This document shows, piece after piece, positions 1 to 6,610 of a DNA stretch of 19,119 nt. Position 1 is the first letter of the stretch. Each line of letters begins with the position of its first letter. Under the pieces are notes generated by a model. That model was not told the origin of the DNA. It saw only the letters and a list, made by a program, of their open reading frames with translations, and did not search any database. The position numbers and the translations under genes were made by a program. The DNA lies in NCBI GenBank assembly GCA_016712675.1, contig JADJQR010000009.1:1-19119 (forward strand). The letters are read 5' to 3'. This DNA is from a bacterium. GTDB lineage: Bacteria; Krumholzibacteriota; Krumholzibacteriia; LZORAL124-64-63.

Positions 1-947
1 TCCGGACCGGTCACCCGCTTCGAGCAGGTCACCCGCAGCTTGGCGACAAGGGCTTTCGGCGGCTCGTGGTCAGGGTCGACAAACACCGCACTGTTGGCCG
101 ACCGGGCTGGTATCGCCCAATCCGGCCTCGCGATACGCCCGCCCAGGACGTGGACGCCTACGGACGACCACCGGGGCGGCCGAGAAGGTAAGTCACCGGG
201 ACTGGTCGATTCACAACTGCGGCGACGCCGGCTCAGCCACCGCAGGCTCGCGACGCCGCCTGGACGGTGGCGGGCCGCCGGTCTGCCCGAAGGCTCCCAG
301 CGCAGCGTCTCGGCGCGCTTCGACAACCTGCTCACCCTGGTCAGGAGGTCGCCGCCACCGACAAACCTCGCCCTCGAGGTCGTTGCCAACCCGGCGGGGA
401 CATCCAGGACCGGGCATCTTCGGGTGTGGCAGCCGGTCGACCGGTCGGACAGGTGCGCCTTGTCGCGTCCGCCGGGACGCTGGTGTCGGCCACCGCGAAA
501 CATCGCCGCGCCCACCGCCACCAACGTCCTGGGTGGCAGGGCGGCGGGAGGGCACCGCCCGGGTGCTGGTCGAACGCTCCGCCGACGCTCTGGCGGCCTC
601 TGGCGCAGGCGCATCGAAACCTTCCGGGATGCCCGCGACACCTCCGACACCGCGGGTCCTGGCTGAGCGTGGCGATGGGACCCTGGCCGACGCTGCGGTC
701 ACCGCCGGGATCAACCTGGTGCCGGTCGACACCTCGGCGCAGTCCCACGCACGACTACGGCCTCGGGACCTGGTCAGCGTGGACATGCCCGGCGGGTCCT
801 ACACCGACGTGGTGTCCGGCGTGGACATCAGCCTCACCGCCGCCGACGCCGTGGTGATCACCCCGCAGATCGGGGACCCGGACCTGCTGACATCAAAACC
901 CAGCGATCTACCGCCGCATCAGGACCTTGTGCGGCGCCTGGAAATAA
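1..947 (+). pseudogene. Gp37-like tail protein, 5'-partial and multiply frameshifted
   Basis: This is the C-terminal part of a siphovirus ReqiPepy6 Gp37-like protein, a structural protein of the tail tip or baseplate of actinophages. No single frame is open, but joining frames gives a coherent protein: SGPVTRFEQVTR (frame 1, from base 1), NTALLADR, ARFDNLLTL, then EVAATDK (frame 3), LALEVVA and VWQPVDRS (frame 1), GQVRLVASAGTLVSA (frame 3), APTATNVL (frame 1), GTARVLVERSADA (frame 2), RRRIETFRDARDTSDT (frame 1), VLAERGDGTL to VPVDTS (frame 2), HDYGLG (frame 3), DLVSVDMPGGSYTDVVSGV (frame 2), and NPAIYRRIRTL with stop TAA at 945-947 (frame 3). The RIExFxDARDTSD and YGLGDLVxV stretches are the family-like parts. 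About ten indels with almost no apparent missense decay suggest sequencing error at a poorly covered end; a real pseudogene is the alternative. The 5' end lies outside the window. Confidence 0.7.
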
Positions 948-964
948 CCATAGAGGCGGCAGTG

Positions 965-1844
965 ATGGCGCAGAACTCGTGGCCGTTCGTCGGCGGTGGC
1001 GGCACCGCAGTCAACGAGGACCAGTGGTCGATCATGGCGCGCTTCTGGGCGCAGTCCGGCGTGACCGACTACGCCAACACCCTCGAGGTGTACGGCGACT
1101 CGTCGGGGCGGCAGGTGAAGGTGAAGACCGGCCGGGCCTGCGTGCGCGGGCACTGGTACGAGAACACCGCTGTGGAGACCGTCGCGATCGCCGCGAACGC
1201 CTCCGGGAATCCGCGCATCGACCGGATCGTCCTTCGCCTGGACCCCTCGGCCAACAGCATCGTGCTGGCCGTCGCAGGGCACCCCGGCCGGATCCCCCTC
1301 GGCGCCGGCACTCACTCAGACCGACGTCGGGACCTACGAGCTGACCCTGGCGCGCGTGGCGGTGGCCAATGGTGCCTCCACGATCGCCGCCGGGGATGTC
1401 ACCGACGAGCGCACCTACGTCGATGGGGTCTATGGCAACTGGACTCCGGTGGCCACCGGGTCCGGCGCCAACCCGACCGCGAACTCGAGCACCGGTCGCT
1501 ATGTCAAGAACGGCAAGCAGCGCTCCGGCTGGGGACGGATCGTCGGATTCACCTACGGCGGCGCCGGCACCATCCGGCTGTCCCTGCCAGACACCCCGAA
1601 GACCACCTCTGGATACACCCGGCTGGGGATCATGCAGATCCACTCCTCGGTCTCCGGCACCCTGGCGATGTTCCAGCTCGAGCTCAACGGCACCGTGGCG
1701 CAGCCGATTCGCCAGACCCACGGCATGGCCGAGGACGGCGACTCGCTGGTCGCGTTCAAGTTCCTCACCGGCTCGGATATGTCGACGTTCATCACGTCGG
1801 GGACCGTCACCATCGAATACTCGTTCGACTACGAAGCCGCCTAG
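965..1844 (+). CDS. minor tail protein, one apparent frameshift
   Basis: Minor tail or baseplate-attached protein of about 293 residues once one frameshift is repaired. It starts at ATG 965 behind a GAGGCGG ribosome site, 17 bases after the Gp37-like gene. The N-terminal part (TAVNEDQWSIMARFW, TLEVYGDSSGRQVKVKTGRA, HWYENT, NPRIDRIVLRLD) matches in style the common actinophage tail protein module that precedes a variable C-terminal domain. Frame 2 is coding to about 1279; frame 3 continues with TPAGSPSAPALTQTDVG from 1281, so one extra base lies in the GGGC run near 1277-1280. The rest (to a TAG at 1842-1844) is a beta-rich domain ending in TIEYSFDYEAA. A programmed +1 shift is possible but unlikely given similar indels on both sides. 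The family assignment is by recalled sequence style, not by a search. Confidence 0.7.
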
Positions 1845-1868
1845 ATCCGTACCTGACAAGGAGCACCC

Positions 1869-2946
1869 ATGGCCCGCAATCTCTACGGCTGCACCTCCGC
1901 CGACTTCCCGCTCACCGAATCAGGGGCGGGTCGTGGCCGGCGCCACCGCCACCGTGTGGACCGCGCGCACCGGCGGCACGCAGATCACCGACCTCACCGA
2001 CATCGACGGCGATGCGATCACGCTGGTCACCTCGGATGCCGATGGCGGGATCAGGTTCTACGGGGTCGACGGGGACAAAGACACCTACTGGTTGGACACC
2101 GGCACGGGTGCGCGGATCGCGGTGCGGCCTGCGGACCTCACCGGGGAGATCGGCCCGACCCCCGACCTGACGATCGGGACGGTGACGACAGGCACCGCGG
2201 CCGCCACGATCACGGGAACAGATGCTTCCCCCGTCCTCAACCTGACGCTGCCGTCCGCCGGCGCCAACGGCGTGAACACCGCCGCCATTCAGGACGGCGC
2301 GGTGACCGCCGCGAAGTTGGCGACGACGGGCCGGTTCACGTTCCCGACTGGGGCGGCCAACGGCTACGGGTTCACCTCTGGCGCTTCTCACCTGTCCGGC
2401 ACCGGCACCCCCGAGGGCGTCGTGACCGCCGCGCCGGGTTCGTCCTGGTTGCAGATCGGGGACGCGGTCACCGTCAGCGGGAACCTGCTGTGGCGGAAGG
2501 CCACGGGCACCGGCAACACCGGCTGGGTGCCGGAGGGTGCGCTGGCGGACACCGGATGGCGGAACGTTCTCACATGGGCTGGTGGCGCATTCACAGACAC
2601 ACCGCTTGGCACCCCCCACGCTGACTGGACATGCATTGGTGGCGGGCACCTATACATCCGACGAATCTCCAACACAGAAGTCCAGTATTACTGTTACGGG
2701 AATCTGAAGTCGCCTGCCACGGGTGGTAGCCAGCCGTTGCTGCCCAACCTGCCTTCCGCATTCAAGGGGCTGGGCTCATTCCCAGTTTCCACGTCGGCAG
2801 GGTTCGCGCTGCAACTGGCCCCGACGATGGACCGTGCCGGTGATAGCGCGTGGGTTGACGCGTACCTTCCGATGTCTTGGACGGCCAGGTTGCCGTTACT
2901 TACCAGTGACGCTTGGCCGAGTTCCCTCCCCGGCACCGCCATCTAA
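1869..2946 (+). CDS. tail fibre / receptor-binding protein, one apparent frameshift
   Basis: Probable tail fibre that contacts the host surface. It starts at ATG 1869 (MARNLYGCTSADFPLTE) after an AAGGAG ribosome site at 1857-1862. It leaves frame in a GGGG run at 1922-1925 and continues in frame 1 with GRVVAGATATVWTARTGG to the stop at 2944-2946, giving about 358 residues. The N-terminal region resembles the virion-attachment domain of actinophage fibres (DIDGDAITLVTSDADGGIRF, YWLDTGTGARIAV). A spacer rich in T, A and G follows (TIGTVTTGTAAATITG). The middle carries AIQDGAVTAAKL, a motif frequent in tail fibres. The C-terminal third from about 2570 is aromatic-rich and less GC-rich than its surroundings, as expected for an exchanged receptor-binding tip. 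Function is inferred from position and motifs. Confidence 0.65.
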
Positions 2947-2967
2947 CCCCATCTAAGGAGCCCCCTC

Positions 2968-3201
2968 ATGGCAGACAAGACCCTCCCCAGCATCACCGTG
3001 ACCGACAGCCAGTACACCCGACTGGCCAGGGTCATCCCCGGCGACACCGCCGCCGAGAAGGCCAGCGCCTACAAGCAGATGGTCAAGGACATGCTGCGCG
3101 GGCTGGTGGTCGACGCCGATTTGCGCGCCGCCCGCGAGGCCGCAAACGCCCTGGTGCGTGACGCGGAGGCCGCGGCGCACGACAACGCCGACAACGTCTA
3201 G
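2968..3201 (+). CDS. small hypothetical protein between tail fibre and lysis genes
   Basis: A 77-residue soluble protein with no recognised family. ATG 2968 is preceded by an AAGGAG site at 2955-2960, a clear ribosome binding site. The sequence begins ADKTLPSITVTDSQYTRL and then becomes strongly helical and charged (EKASAYKQMVKDMLRGL, ADLRAAREAANALVRDAEAAA). It contains no cysteine and no membrane segment. It ends two bases before the GTG of the first membrane gene of the lysis cassette and so is probably co-transcribed with tail and lysis genes. A structural or assembly role is possible, but nothing in the sequence decides it. Confidence 0.75.
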   Translation: MADKTLPSITVTDSQYTRLARVIPGDTAAEKASAYKQMVKDMLRGLVVDADLRAAREAANALVRDAEAAAHDNADNV

Positions 3202-3203
3202 CC

Positions 3204-3590
3204 GTGTCCACCGACCGGGCCGTGGGCGCGCTGCCCTGGCGGATCGCCCGACGCGATGTGCGCCCCGGCGCGCTGATCCTGTCCCTGGTGACCTTTGTCT
3301 TCGGTGTCAACGCGATCCTCGGGCGGACCACCCACCTGTCGGGGGTGTGGGAGGACATCTGCGGGATCATCGCCGTGCTGTCCGCCGGGGGGCTGTGGAC
3401 CGGGTGGTGGGCGAGGTCGCTGCGTGCCATGGCCGCCGGGCTGGTGACCGCCTGCTGGACGTGGGCGTTCGTCGCGGTGTACCTGATCGCGACCACCGGG
3501 GACGTGTGGTTGCTGTCCGCCTGGATCTCCGGCTGCTGGTCGGCCCTGGCCGGGCTGCTCTGGCTGCGCGACCGGCGGGGGTCCGTGTGA
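3204..3590 (+). CDS. four-helix membrane protein of the lysis cassette
   Basis: A 128-residue integral membrane protein starting at GTG 3204, two bases after the previous stop. Four hydrophobic helices are visible: ALILSLVTFVFGVNAIL, ICGIIAVLSAGGLWTGWW, MAAGLVTACWTWAFVAVYLI and WLLSAWISGCWSALAGLLWL, with basic loops (RRDVR, RSLR, LRDRR) that suggest both ends face the cytoplasm. It is the first of three consecutive membrane genes ahead of the endolysin, so a part in lysis (holin, antiholin or accessory) is inferred from context. Its last bases overlap the GTG of the next gene (GTGA at 3587-3590), which implies translational coupling. Confidence 0.75.
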   Translation: MSTDRAVGALPWRIARRDVRPGALILSLVTFVFGVNAILGRTTHLSGVWEDICGIIAVLSAGGLWTGWWARSLRAMAAGLVTACWTWAFVAVYLIATTGDVWLLSAWISGCWSALAGLLWLRDRRGSV

Positions 3591-3748
3591 GCGCCGAGTC
3601 GGACGGCACGTTCTGGTCTGCCGTGGGCGCGGTGGCGGTGGTGCTGGCCATCCGGCTGATCGACTGGATACTGCCCTCCCGGCACCACTTCGACGCCCCG
3701 TGGATTCACGACGAGAACGACGACAACGAGGAGGACACCGATGGCTGA
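3587..3748 (+). CDS. small single-pass membrane protein of the lysis cassette
   Basis: A 53-residue protein from GTG 3587, overlapping the previous stop in a GTGA. It has one transmembrane helix near the N-terminus (TFWSAVGAVAVVLAIRLIDWIL) and a very acidic C-terminal tail (HDENDDNEEDTDG), giving an amphipathic, strongly polarised molecule. The 3' end overlaps the start of the next gene by eight bases (ATG 3741, TGA 3746-3748). Its place between two other membrane genes and directly upstream of holin and endolysin candidates suggests a lysis accessory or antiholin role. No family was recognised. Confidence 0.7.
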   Translation: MSAESDGTFWSAVGAVAVVLAIRLIDWILPSRHHFDAPWIHDENDDNEEDTDG

Positions 3749-3989
3749 CCTGCTGCGACGGCTCAACCGCATCGAACCGGCGCGGGTGCGTGCCGTGTGG
3801 ACCGCCGTGGTGATGCTGCTGGCATCCGCCGGGGTGGTCATCGGCACCGACGTGGACGCCACCGTGACCGGCGCCATCGGCCTGGTCTTCGCGCTGCTCG
3901 CCCTGGTGCAGGGTGAGACGACCCGCGCCGTGGTCTACAGCCCGGCCACTGTGGAGCAGATCCGCGACGAAGGATCGGACGACTACTGA
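3741..3989 (+). CDS. putative holin
   Basis: An 82-residue protein with two predicted membrane helices (AVWTAVVMLLASAGVVIG and VTGAIGLVFALLALVQG) separated by a short acidic turn (TDVDA). It has a basic N-terminus (LLRRLNRIEPARVRAV) and a polar C-terminal tail. Length, two-helix topology and position immediately before the endolysin are those of many actinophage holins, which form the inner-membrane lesion that releases endolysin. The stop TGA overlaps the endolysin ATG (TGATG, 3987-3991), so holin and endolysin are translationally coupled. The two preceding membrane genes are alternative holin candidates. Confidence 0.65.
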   Translation: MADLLRRLNRIEPARVRAVWTAVVMLLASAGVVIGTDVDATVTGAIGLVFALLALVQGETTRAVVYSPATVEQIRDEGSDDY

Positions 3990-4516
3990 TGCTCGACAAG
4001 ACACGCTCGGCGATCGCCCGCCGGCGCAAACTCAACCCGTACGCCAAAGTCCGGTTCCGCGGCGTCACCCTGGACCGGCGCACCCGCGCCGCATTCCTGC
4101 TGCTGGAGCGGCGCTACCGTGCCGTCGCTCCGAAGAAGCGCGGCAAACTTCGCATCGGCCAGGGATCGTATTCCAACGGATCTATGTCGGGTTCGACCCA
4201 CTCGCAGGGCGGTGCCATTGATGTGATGTTCGCCGGACTGAACCCGACGCAGCAGCGCGCCGTGGTCAAGTTCGGCCGACTCGTCGGGTTCGCGATGTGG
4301 AGCCGCAAAGACCCGAAGGTGTGGGGCTACAACAACGAACACGCTCACGGCATACTTCGTGGACACCGCACCGCCAGCCCCGCCGCGAAGCAGCAGGTCG
4401 TCGCCTACGATGCCGGCAGGGACGGCCTGGTGTCGAACCTGCCAGACCGCGAATGGCGACCCAAGAAGAAGCGCCGCTTCTCTTACATCCAAGGCAAGCC
4501 GATCCTCGGCAAGTGA
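3989..4516 (+). CDS. endolysin, M15-type peptidase
   Basis: A 175-residue cell wall hydrolase with the zinc peptidase signature of the M15/VanY-like L-Ala-D-Glu or D-Ala-D-Ala peptidases. A His-x6-Asp motif is present in THSQGGAIDVMF (His71 and Asp78), followed by HAHGI (His118 and His120) that would complete the zinc site. A conserved-looking GSYSNGSMSGSTHS loop precedes the first ligand. No signal peptide and no separate wall-binding domain is seen; the basic ends (RRRKLNPYAKVRFR, RPKKKRRF) may bind the wall. The gene is coupled to the holin candidate by TGATG and is the last gene before the terminator. Which peptide bond it cuts cannot be told from sequence alone. Confidence 0.8.
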   Translation: MLDKTRSAIARRRKLNPYAKVRFRGVTLDRRTRAAFLLLERRYRAVAPKKRGKLRIGQGSYSNGSMSGSTHSQGGAIDVMFAGLNPTQQRAVVKFGRLVGFAMWSRKDPKVWGYNNEHAHGILRGHRTASPAAKQQVVAYDAGRDGLVSNLPDREWRPKKKRRFSYIQGKPILGK

Positions 4517-4517
4517 T

Positions 4518-4532
4518 GTACGTCTGACGTAC
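4518..4532. repeat. GTACGT-CTG-ACGTAC inverted repeat
   Basis: Perfect 6-bp arms around a 3-bp centre, immediately after the endolysin stop and before the terminator hairpin. It could be a small operator or protein-binding site, or chance. Confidence 0.35.
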
Positions 4533-4549
4533 GTACACCGCGCACGGCG

Positions 4550-4591
4550 AAAGCCCCCGTCCTCCCCACTGTTGGGAGGACGGGGGCTTTT
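4550..4591. terminator. bidirectional intrinsic terminator between convergent lysis and lysogeny operons
   Basis: A perfect 17-bp stem (4550-4566 with 4574-4590) closes a 7-base loop (CACTGTT). The stem is GC-rich in its core and flanked by AAA and TTTT, so it works in both directions. It separates the rightward endolysin gene from the leftward zinc-ribbon gene that ends at 4599, which is what convergent operons need. Confidence 0.9.
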
Positions 4592-4598
4592 CGTGCGT

Positions 4599-5090
4599 CT
4601 ACTCGACGCGCACAGCATCCCCGGTCGCCTCGTACCCGAATGCGACCTCGTTGCCCTCGTTGTACATGCCGTACTCGATCGGCGCCTTATACCCGTCGTT
4701 GAAGAACCCGACACCGGCACACACGTACACCGGCCCATCCACCGGAGGTGCGTCCGTGTTGTCGACCAGCGGGTCGGCCTGGTTGTCGATGCGGATCAGC
4801 GCGGGACTGTCGTAGCGGCCTACAGACAGCACACCCTCGGCGGTCGTCTTGCAGCTGCGCCCCGATGCTTCATCAGACGATGAGCGGGCGAGCAGCACGT
4901 AGTAGCCGGTGCCCGCTACGACTGCCACCACGATCAGCGCCGCGATCACAACACCCAGCATGGAGACCGCCGGTTTCCTGCGCGGCGACTCGATGAAGCC
5001 GGTGTTGCGCTGGCAGTGCGGACACACGATCGCCGTCGGCATGATCTGCTCGGCACACCACGGGCATGCCACCCGTTCCTCAGTCTCCAT
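4599..5090 (-). CDS. zinc-ribbon, membrane-anchored protein
   Basis: A 163-residue protein starting at ATG 5088-5090 (METEERVACPWCAEQ). This start is chosen because it follows a GGAGGAGA ribosome site and directly precedes a zinc ribbon; the frame stays open further upstream but overlaps the integrase. The N-terminal ribbon has Cys9, Cys12, Cys23 and Cys26 (CPWC, CPHC). One membrane helix follows at about residues 44-68 (SMLGVVIAALIVVAVVAGTG), then an exported domain of about 90 residues with two cysteines (SCKTT, YVCAG). The topology is therefore cytoplasmic zinc ribbon and outer domain. It lies downstream of repressor and integrase on the same strand and could be expressed in the prophage. 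A lysogeny-related role such as superinfection exclusion is inference only. Confidence 0.75.
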   Translation of the reverse strand: METEERVACPWCAEQIMPTAIVCPHCQRNTGFIESPRRKPAVSMLGVVIAALIVVAVVAGTGYYVLLARSSSDEASGRSCKTTAEGVLSVGRYDSPALIRIDNQADPLVDNTDAPPVDGPVYVCAGVGFFNDGYKAPIEYGMYNEGNEVAFGYEATGDAVRVE

Positions 5091-5113
5091 GACCCCGTCT
5101 CCTCCAGTCGCTT

Positions 5114-5920
5114 TCACGCTACGCCTGTGGTCGGTAGCAGCGCCACCGTCGGACCGTCGTGTGTCCAGTCCGCGTACAGCGCTGTGGTGGTGGGGGAGGA
5201 ATGCCCGAGCAGGTCCTGCGTCAGGCGTACATCCAACGTCCCCCGGTACAGATGGGTGGCGAACCAATGCCGAAGTGTGTGCAGGGTGTCGTCCAGGCCG
5301 CAACCGTGCAGATGCCTGTTCACGACCTGCGAGACCAGCCACGGGGCGCACGGCCCCGGGCGACCGTCGCGGCGCGGCACGACGTACGGATCAGCGGCGT
5401 GGAACCATCCGACGACCAGCGGATGGGCGGGGACCAGGCGCACCCGGCCGCCCTTGCCCCGCACCGTGATCGACCCGTCGCGAAGATCCTTGCGCTGCGC
5501 ACCGGCGACCTCGGCGGCACGCAGCCCCGCGTAGGCGGCCAACGTCATCGCCGCGGTCACCCGCTGATCGTCGCACTGCGCGAACGCGGCGAACAGGTCG
5601 TCGGTGGCGATCGGGCGCGGCCGTCCGGGCAGCACCCGTGGCCGGGGCAGACCGGCACTCGGATCCTCGTCGAGCAGGCGCATCGTCAACGCCCAGCGGT
5701 AGAAGGCCCGAACCCCTGAGAGTTCACCGGCCTGCGTGGACGGCTGGACACGGCTGGACAGGTCGCGATACCACGCCTCGAGATGTGCCGGCTGCGCGTG
5801 GAGCATCGACTTGCCTGTGGCGGCCTCGGTGCGTGTGTACAGCCGACGACGTGCGTCGATCGTGGACTGTGGTGAGCGCCGCAGCTGCAAGAAGTCGAGA
5901 TATGCCCGTGTGGCATCCAT
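5114..5920 (-). CDS. int: tyrosine site-specific recombinase (integrase)
   Basis: A 268-residue phage integrase with a complete catalytic set: Arg134 (AGLRAAE), Lys156 (RGKGGR), His214 and Arg217 (HTLRHWF), His240 (LLGHSS) and the nucleophile Tyr249 (ALYADW). Residues 1-90 form the SAM-like core-binding domain, which starts at once (YLDFLQLRRSPQSTIDAR). There is no N-terminal arm-binding domain, so the protein is of the short XerC/D-like type. The start ATG 5918-5920 follows GGGGGTACCAC. The C-terminus TTGVA is short and non-polar, which might act as a protease tag, but this is speculative. The first 235 bases overlap the open repressor frame upstream. It catalyses attP x attB integration, probably using the site proposed at 5989-6014. 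Confidence 0.93.
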   Translation of the reverse strand: MDATRAYLDFLQLRRSPQSTIDARRRLYTRTEAATGKSMLHAQPAHLEAWYRDLSSRVQPSTQAGELSGVRAFYRWALTMRLLDEDPSAGLPRPRVLPGRPRPIATDDLFAAFAQCDDQRVTAAMTLAAYAGLRAAEVAGAQRKDLRDGSITVRGKGGRVRLVPAHPLVVGWFHAADPYVVPRRDGRPGPCAPWLVSQVVNRHLHGCGLDDTLHTLRHWFATHLYRGTLDVRLTQDLLGHSSPTTTALYADWTHDGPTVALLPTTGVA

Positions 5921-6336
5921 GTGGTACCCCCGTTCACGCCTACGGTAGTGACTGGTAACGACACGAATGAATGGCGGAAGCGTGCTGCCGTTGAGAATCT
6001 TCCAATTCTGACCGTTGGCTGCGATTGCACCCCTGGCGCTGTCCTCCTACCGCCCGGCGTGAGCCCGACCTGATCGGCCAGTCCGTACCGGGCCGGATCA
6101 AAGGACGGCGGGGCGCCGTCCTCTCCCAGTAGCCACGACAGCGGCACACCGCTCACGCGACTGATGTCTTGAAGGTTCTTGTGGTGTGGCGCGTGCTTGC
6201 GTCGCTCCCATCCACTGACGCTGCCACGGCTGACCTCCAGGCGGTCGGCCATCTCGCCTATGTCCCAGCCGTGGATCTCGCGCGCCTTGCGGATGCGATC
6301 GGCGAGGTCGAATGCGGGGAGCGTTGTCGCTGTCAT
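5686..6336 (-). CDS. HTH repressor, frame runs on into the integrase gene
   Basis: Candidate immunity repressor. The start ATG 6334-6336 (MTATTLPAFDLADRIRKARE) is preferred over the upstream GTG at 6376-6378 because the latter would fall in the promoter. Residues ~9-70 form an XRE/Cro-C1 helix-turn-helix (WDIGEMADRLEVSRGSVSGWERR, then LQDISRVSGVPLSWLLGEDG). After GLTPGG (near 6055) the sequence no longer looks conserved, and the frame stays open to a stop at 5686-5688, overlapping 235 bases of integrase coding sequence. The other frame ends at 5940 (YQSLP) and would give about 131 residues if there were one indel. A dif-like inverted repeat lies in the gene about 107 codons from the start. 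This layout matches integration-dependent immunity phages, where recombination at attP inside the repressor gene trims the C-terminus. The HTH call is firm; the true 3' end is not. Confidence 0.75.
   Translation of the reverse strand: MTATTLPAFDLADRIRKAREIHGWDIGEMADRLEVSRGSVSGWERRKHAPHHKNLQDISRVSGVPLSWLLGEDGAPPSFDPARYGLADQVGLTPGGRRTAPGVQSQPTVRIGRFSTAARFRHSFVSLPVTTVGVNGGTTWMPHGHISTSCSCGAHHSPRSTHVVGCTHAPRPPQASRCSTRSRHISRRGIATCPAVSSRPRRPVNSQGFGPSTAGR
5989..6014. other. attP: candidate attP core (dif-like imperfect inverted repeat)
   Basis: Arms CGTTGAGAAT (5989-5998) and ATTCTGACCG (6005-6014, reverse complement CGGTCAGAAT) match at 8 of 10 positions and flank a 6-bp centre CTTCCA. This is the geometry of core-type or dif sites used by XerC/D-like recombinases. 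It lies 69 bases upstream of the integrase start, inside the 3' part of the repressor frame, in a stretch less GC-rich than its flanks. No tRNA 3'-end was recognised here. Without the host attB the call remains inference. Confidence 0.45.
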
Positions 6337-6381
6337 GTGAACAACGTTACGCGCGGGTGAGGCTCCCACGCAAGACACGCC

Positions 6382-6410
6382 ACGCTAATCGAGTGAATGT
6401 CCTTGCGCAA
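6382..6410 (-). promoter_or_regulatory. candidate leftward repressor promoter
   Basis: On the - strand, TTGCGC (6410-6405), a 17-base spacer and TAGCGT (6387-6382) form a sigma70-like promoter. Transcription would start about 40 bases ahead of the repressor ATG. No clear ribosome site precedes that ATG. Confidence 0.4.
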
Positions 6411-6432
6411 AGTTGTTTCATGCGTGCAACAT
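6403..6432 (+). promoter_or_regulatory. candidate rightward early promoter, possibly leaderless
   Basis: TTGCGC (6403-6408), an 18-base spacer and CAACAT (6427-6432) lie so that transcription would begin at or next to the ATG at 6440, which lacks a ribosome site. Its -35 box shares the palindrome TTGCGCAA with the leftward promoter. The -10 match is weak. Confidence 0.35.
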
Positions 6433-6439
6433 GTACGGC

Positions 6440-6610
6440 ATGGAGACAACATTGATCACCACCGCCGAGGTGGCCGAGCGGCTGGGGGTGTCGATCCCCA
6501 CCGTCAACCGCTGGGTGCGCGACGGACGACTCACCCCGGTCCAGAAGTTGCCCGGGATCCGCGGGGCCAACCTGTTCCGCGCGGACGACATCGAGAGGGA
6601 GAGCGCATGA
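6440..6610 (+). CDS. MerR/Xis-like helix-turn-helix protein (excisionase or Cro-like)
   Basis: A 56-residue DNA-binding protein, METTLITTAEVAERLGVSIP, with a winged-helix of the MerR/excisionase type covering almost its whole length (ITTAEVAERLGVSIPTVNRWVRDGRL, then a basic wing and ANLFRADDIE). Start 6440 is chosen because homologues usually begin just before the I-T-T-A-E-V-A motif; ATG 6431 in the same frame is the alternative. It is the first gene of the rightward operon, divergent from the repressor, where phages place Cro or Xis. Either role fits: recombination directionality for the adjacent integrase or repression of the leftward promoter. The last codon overlaps the next gene (ATGA, 6607-6610). 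Confidence 0.75.
   Translation: METTLITTAEVAERLGVSIPTVNRWVRDGRLTPVQKLPGIRGANLFRADDIERESA

Noticed and set aside
1277-1281. Programmed +1 frameshift in the minor tail protein
   Set aside because: Similar single-base shifts occur on both sides in unrelated tail genes, and no slippery heptamer or stop-codon context is visible.
4550-4591. Long inverted repeat as an attachment site or IS end
   Set aside because: The A/T flanks and the position between convergent genes are those of a bidirectional terminator; no transposase or second copy is present.
5941-6060. tRNA 3' end overlapping attP
   Set aside because: No T-loop plus acceptor arrangement could be made on either strand, so a tRNA attB is not claimed.
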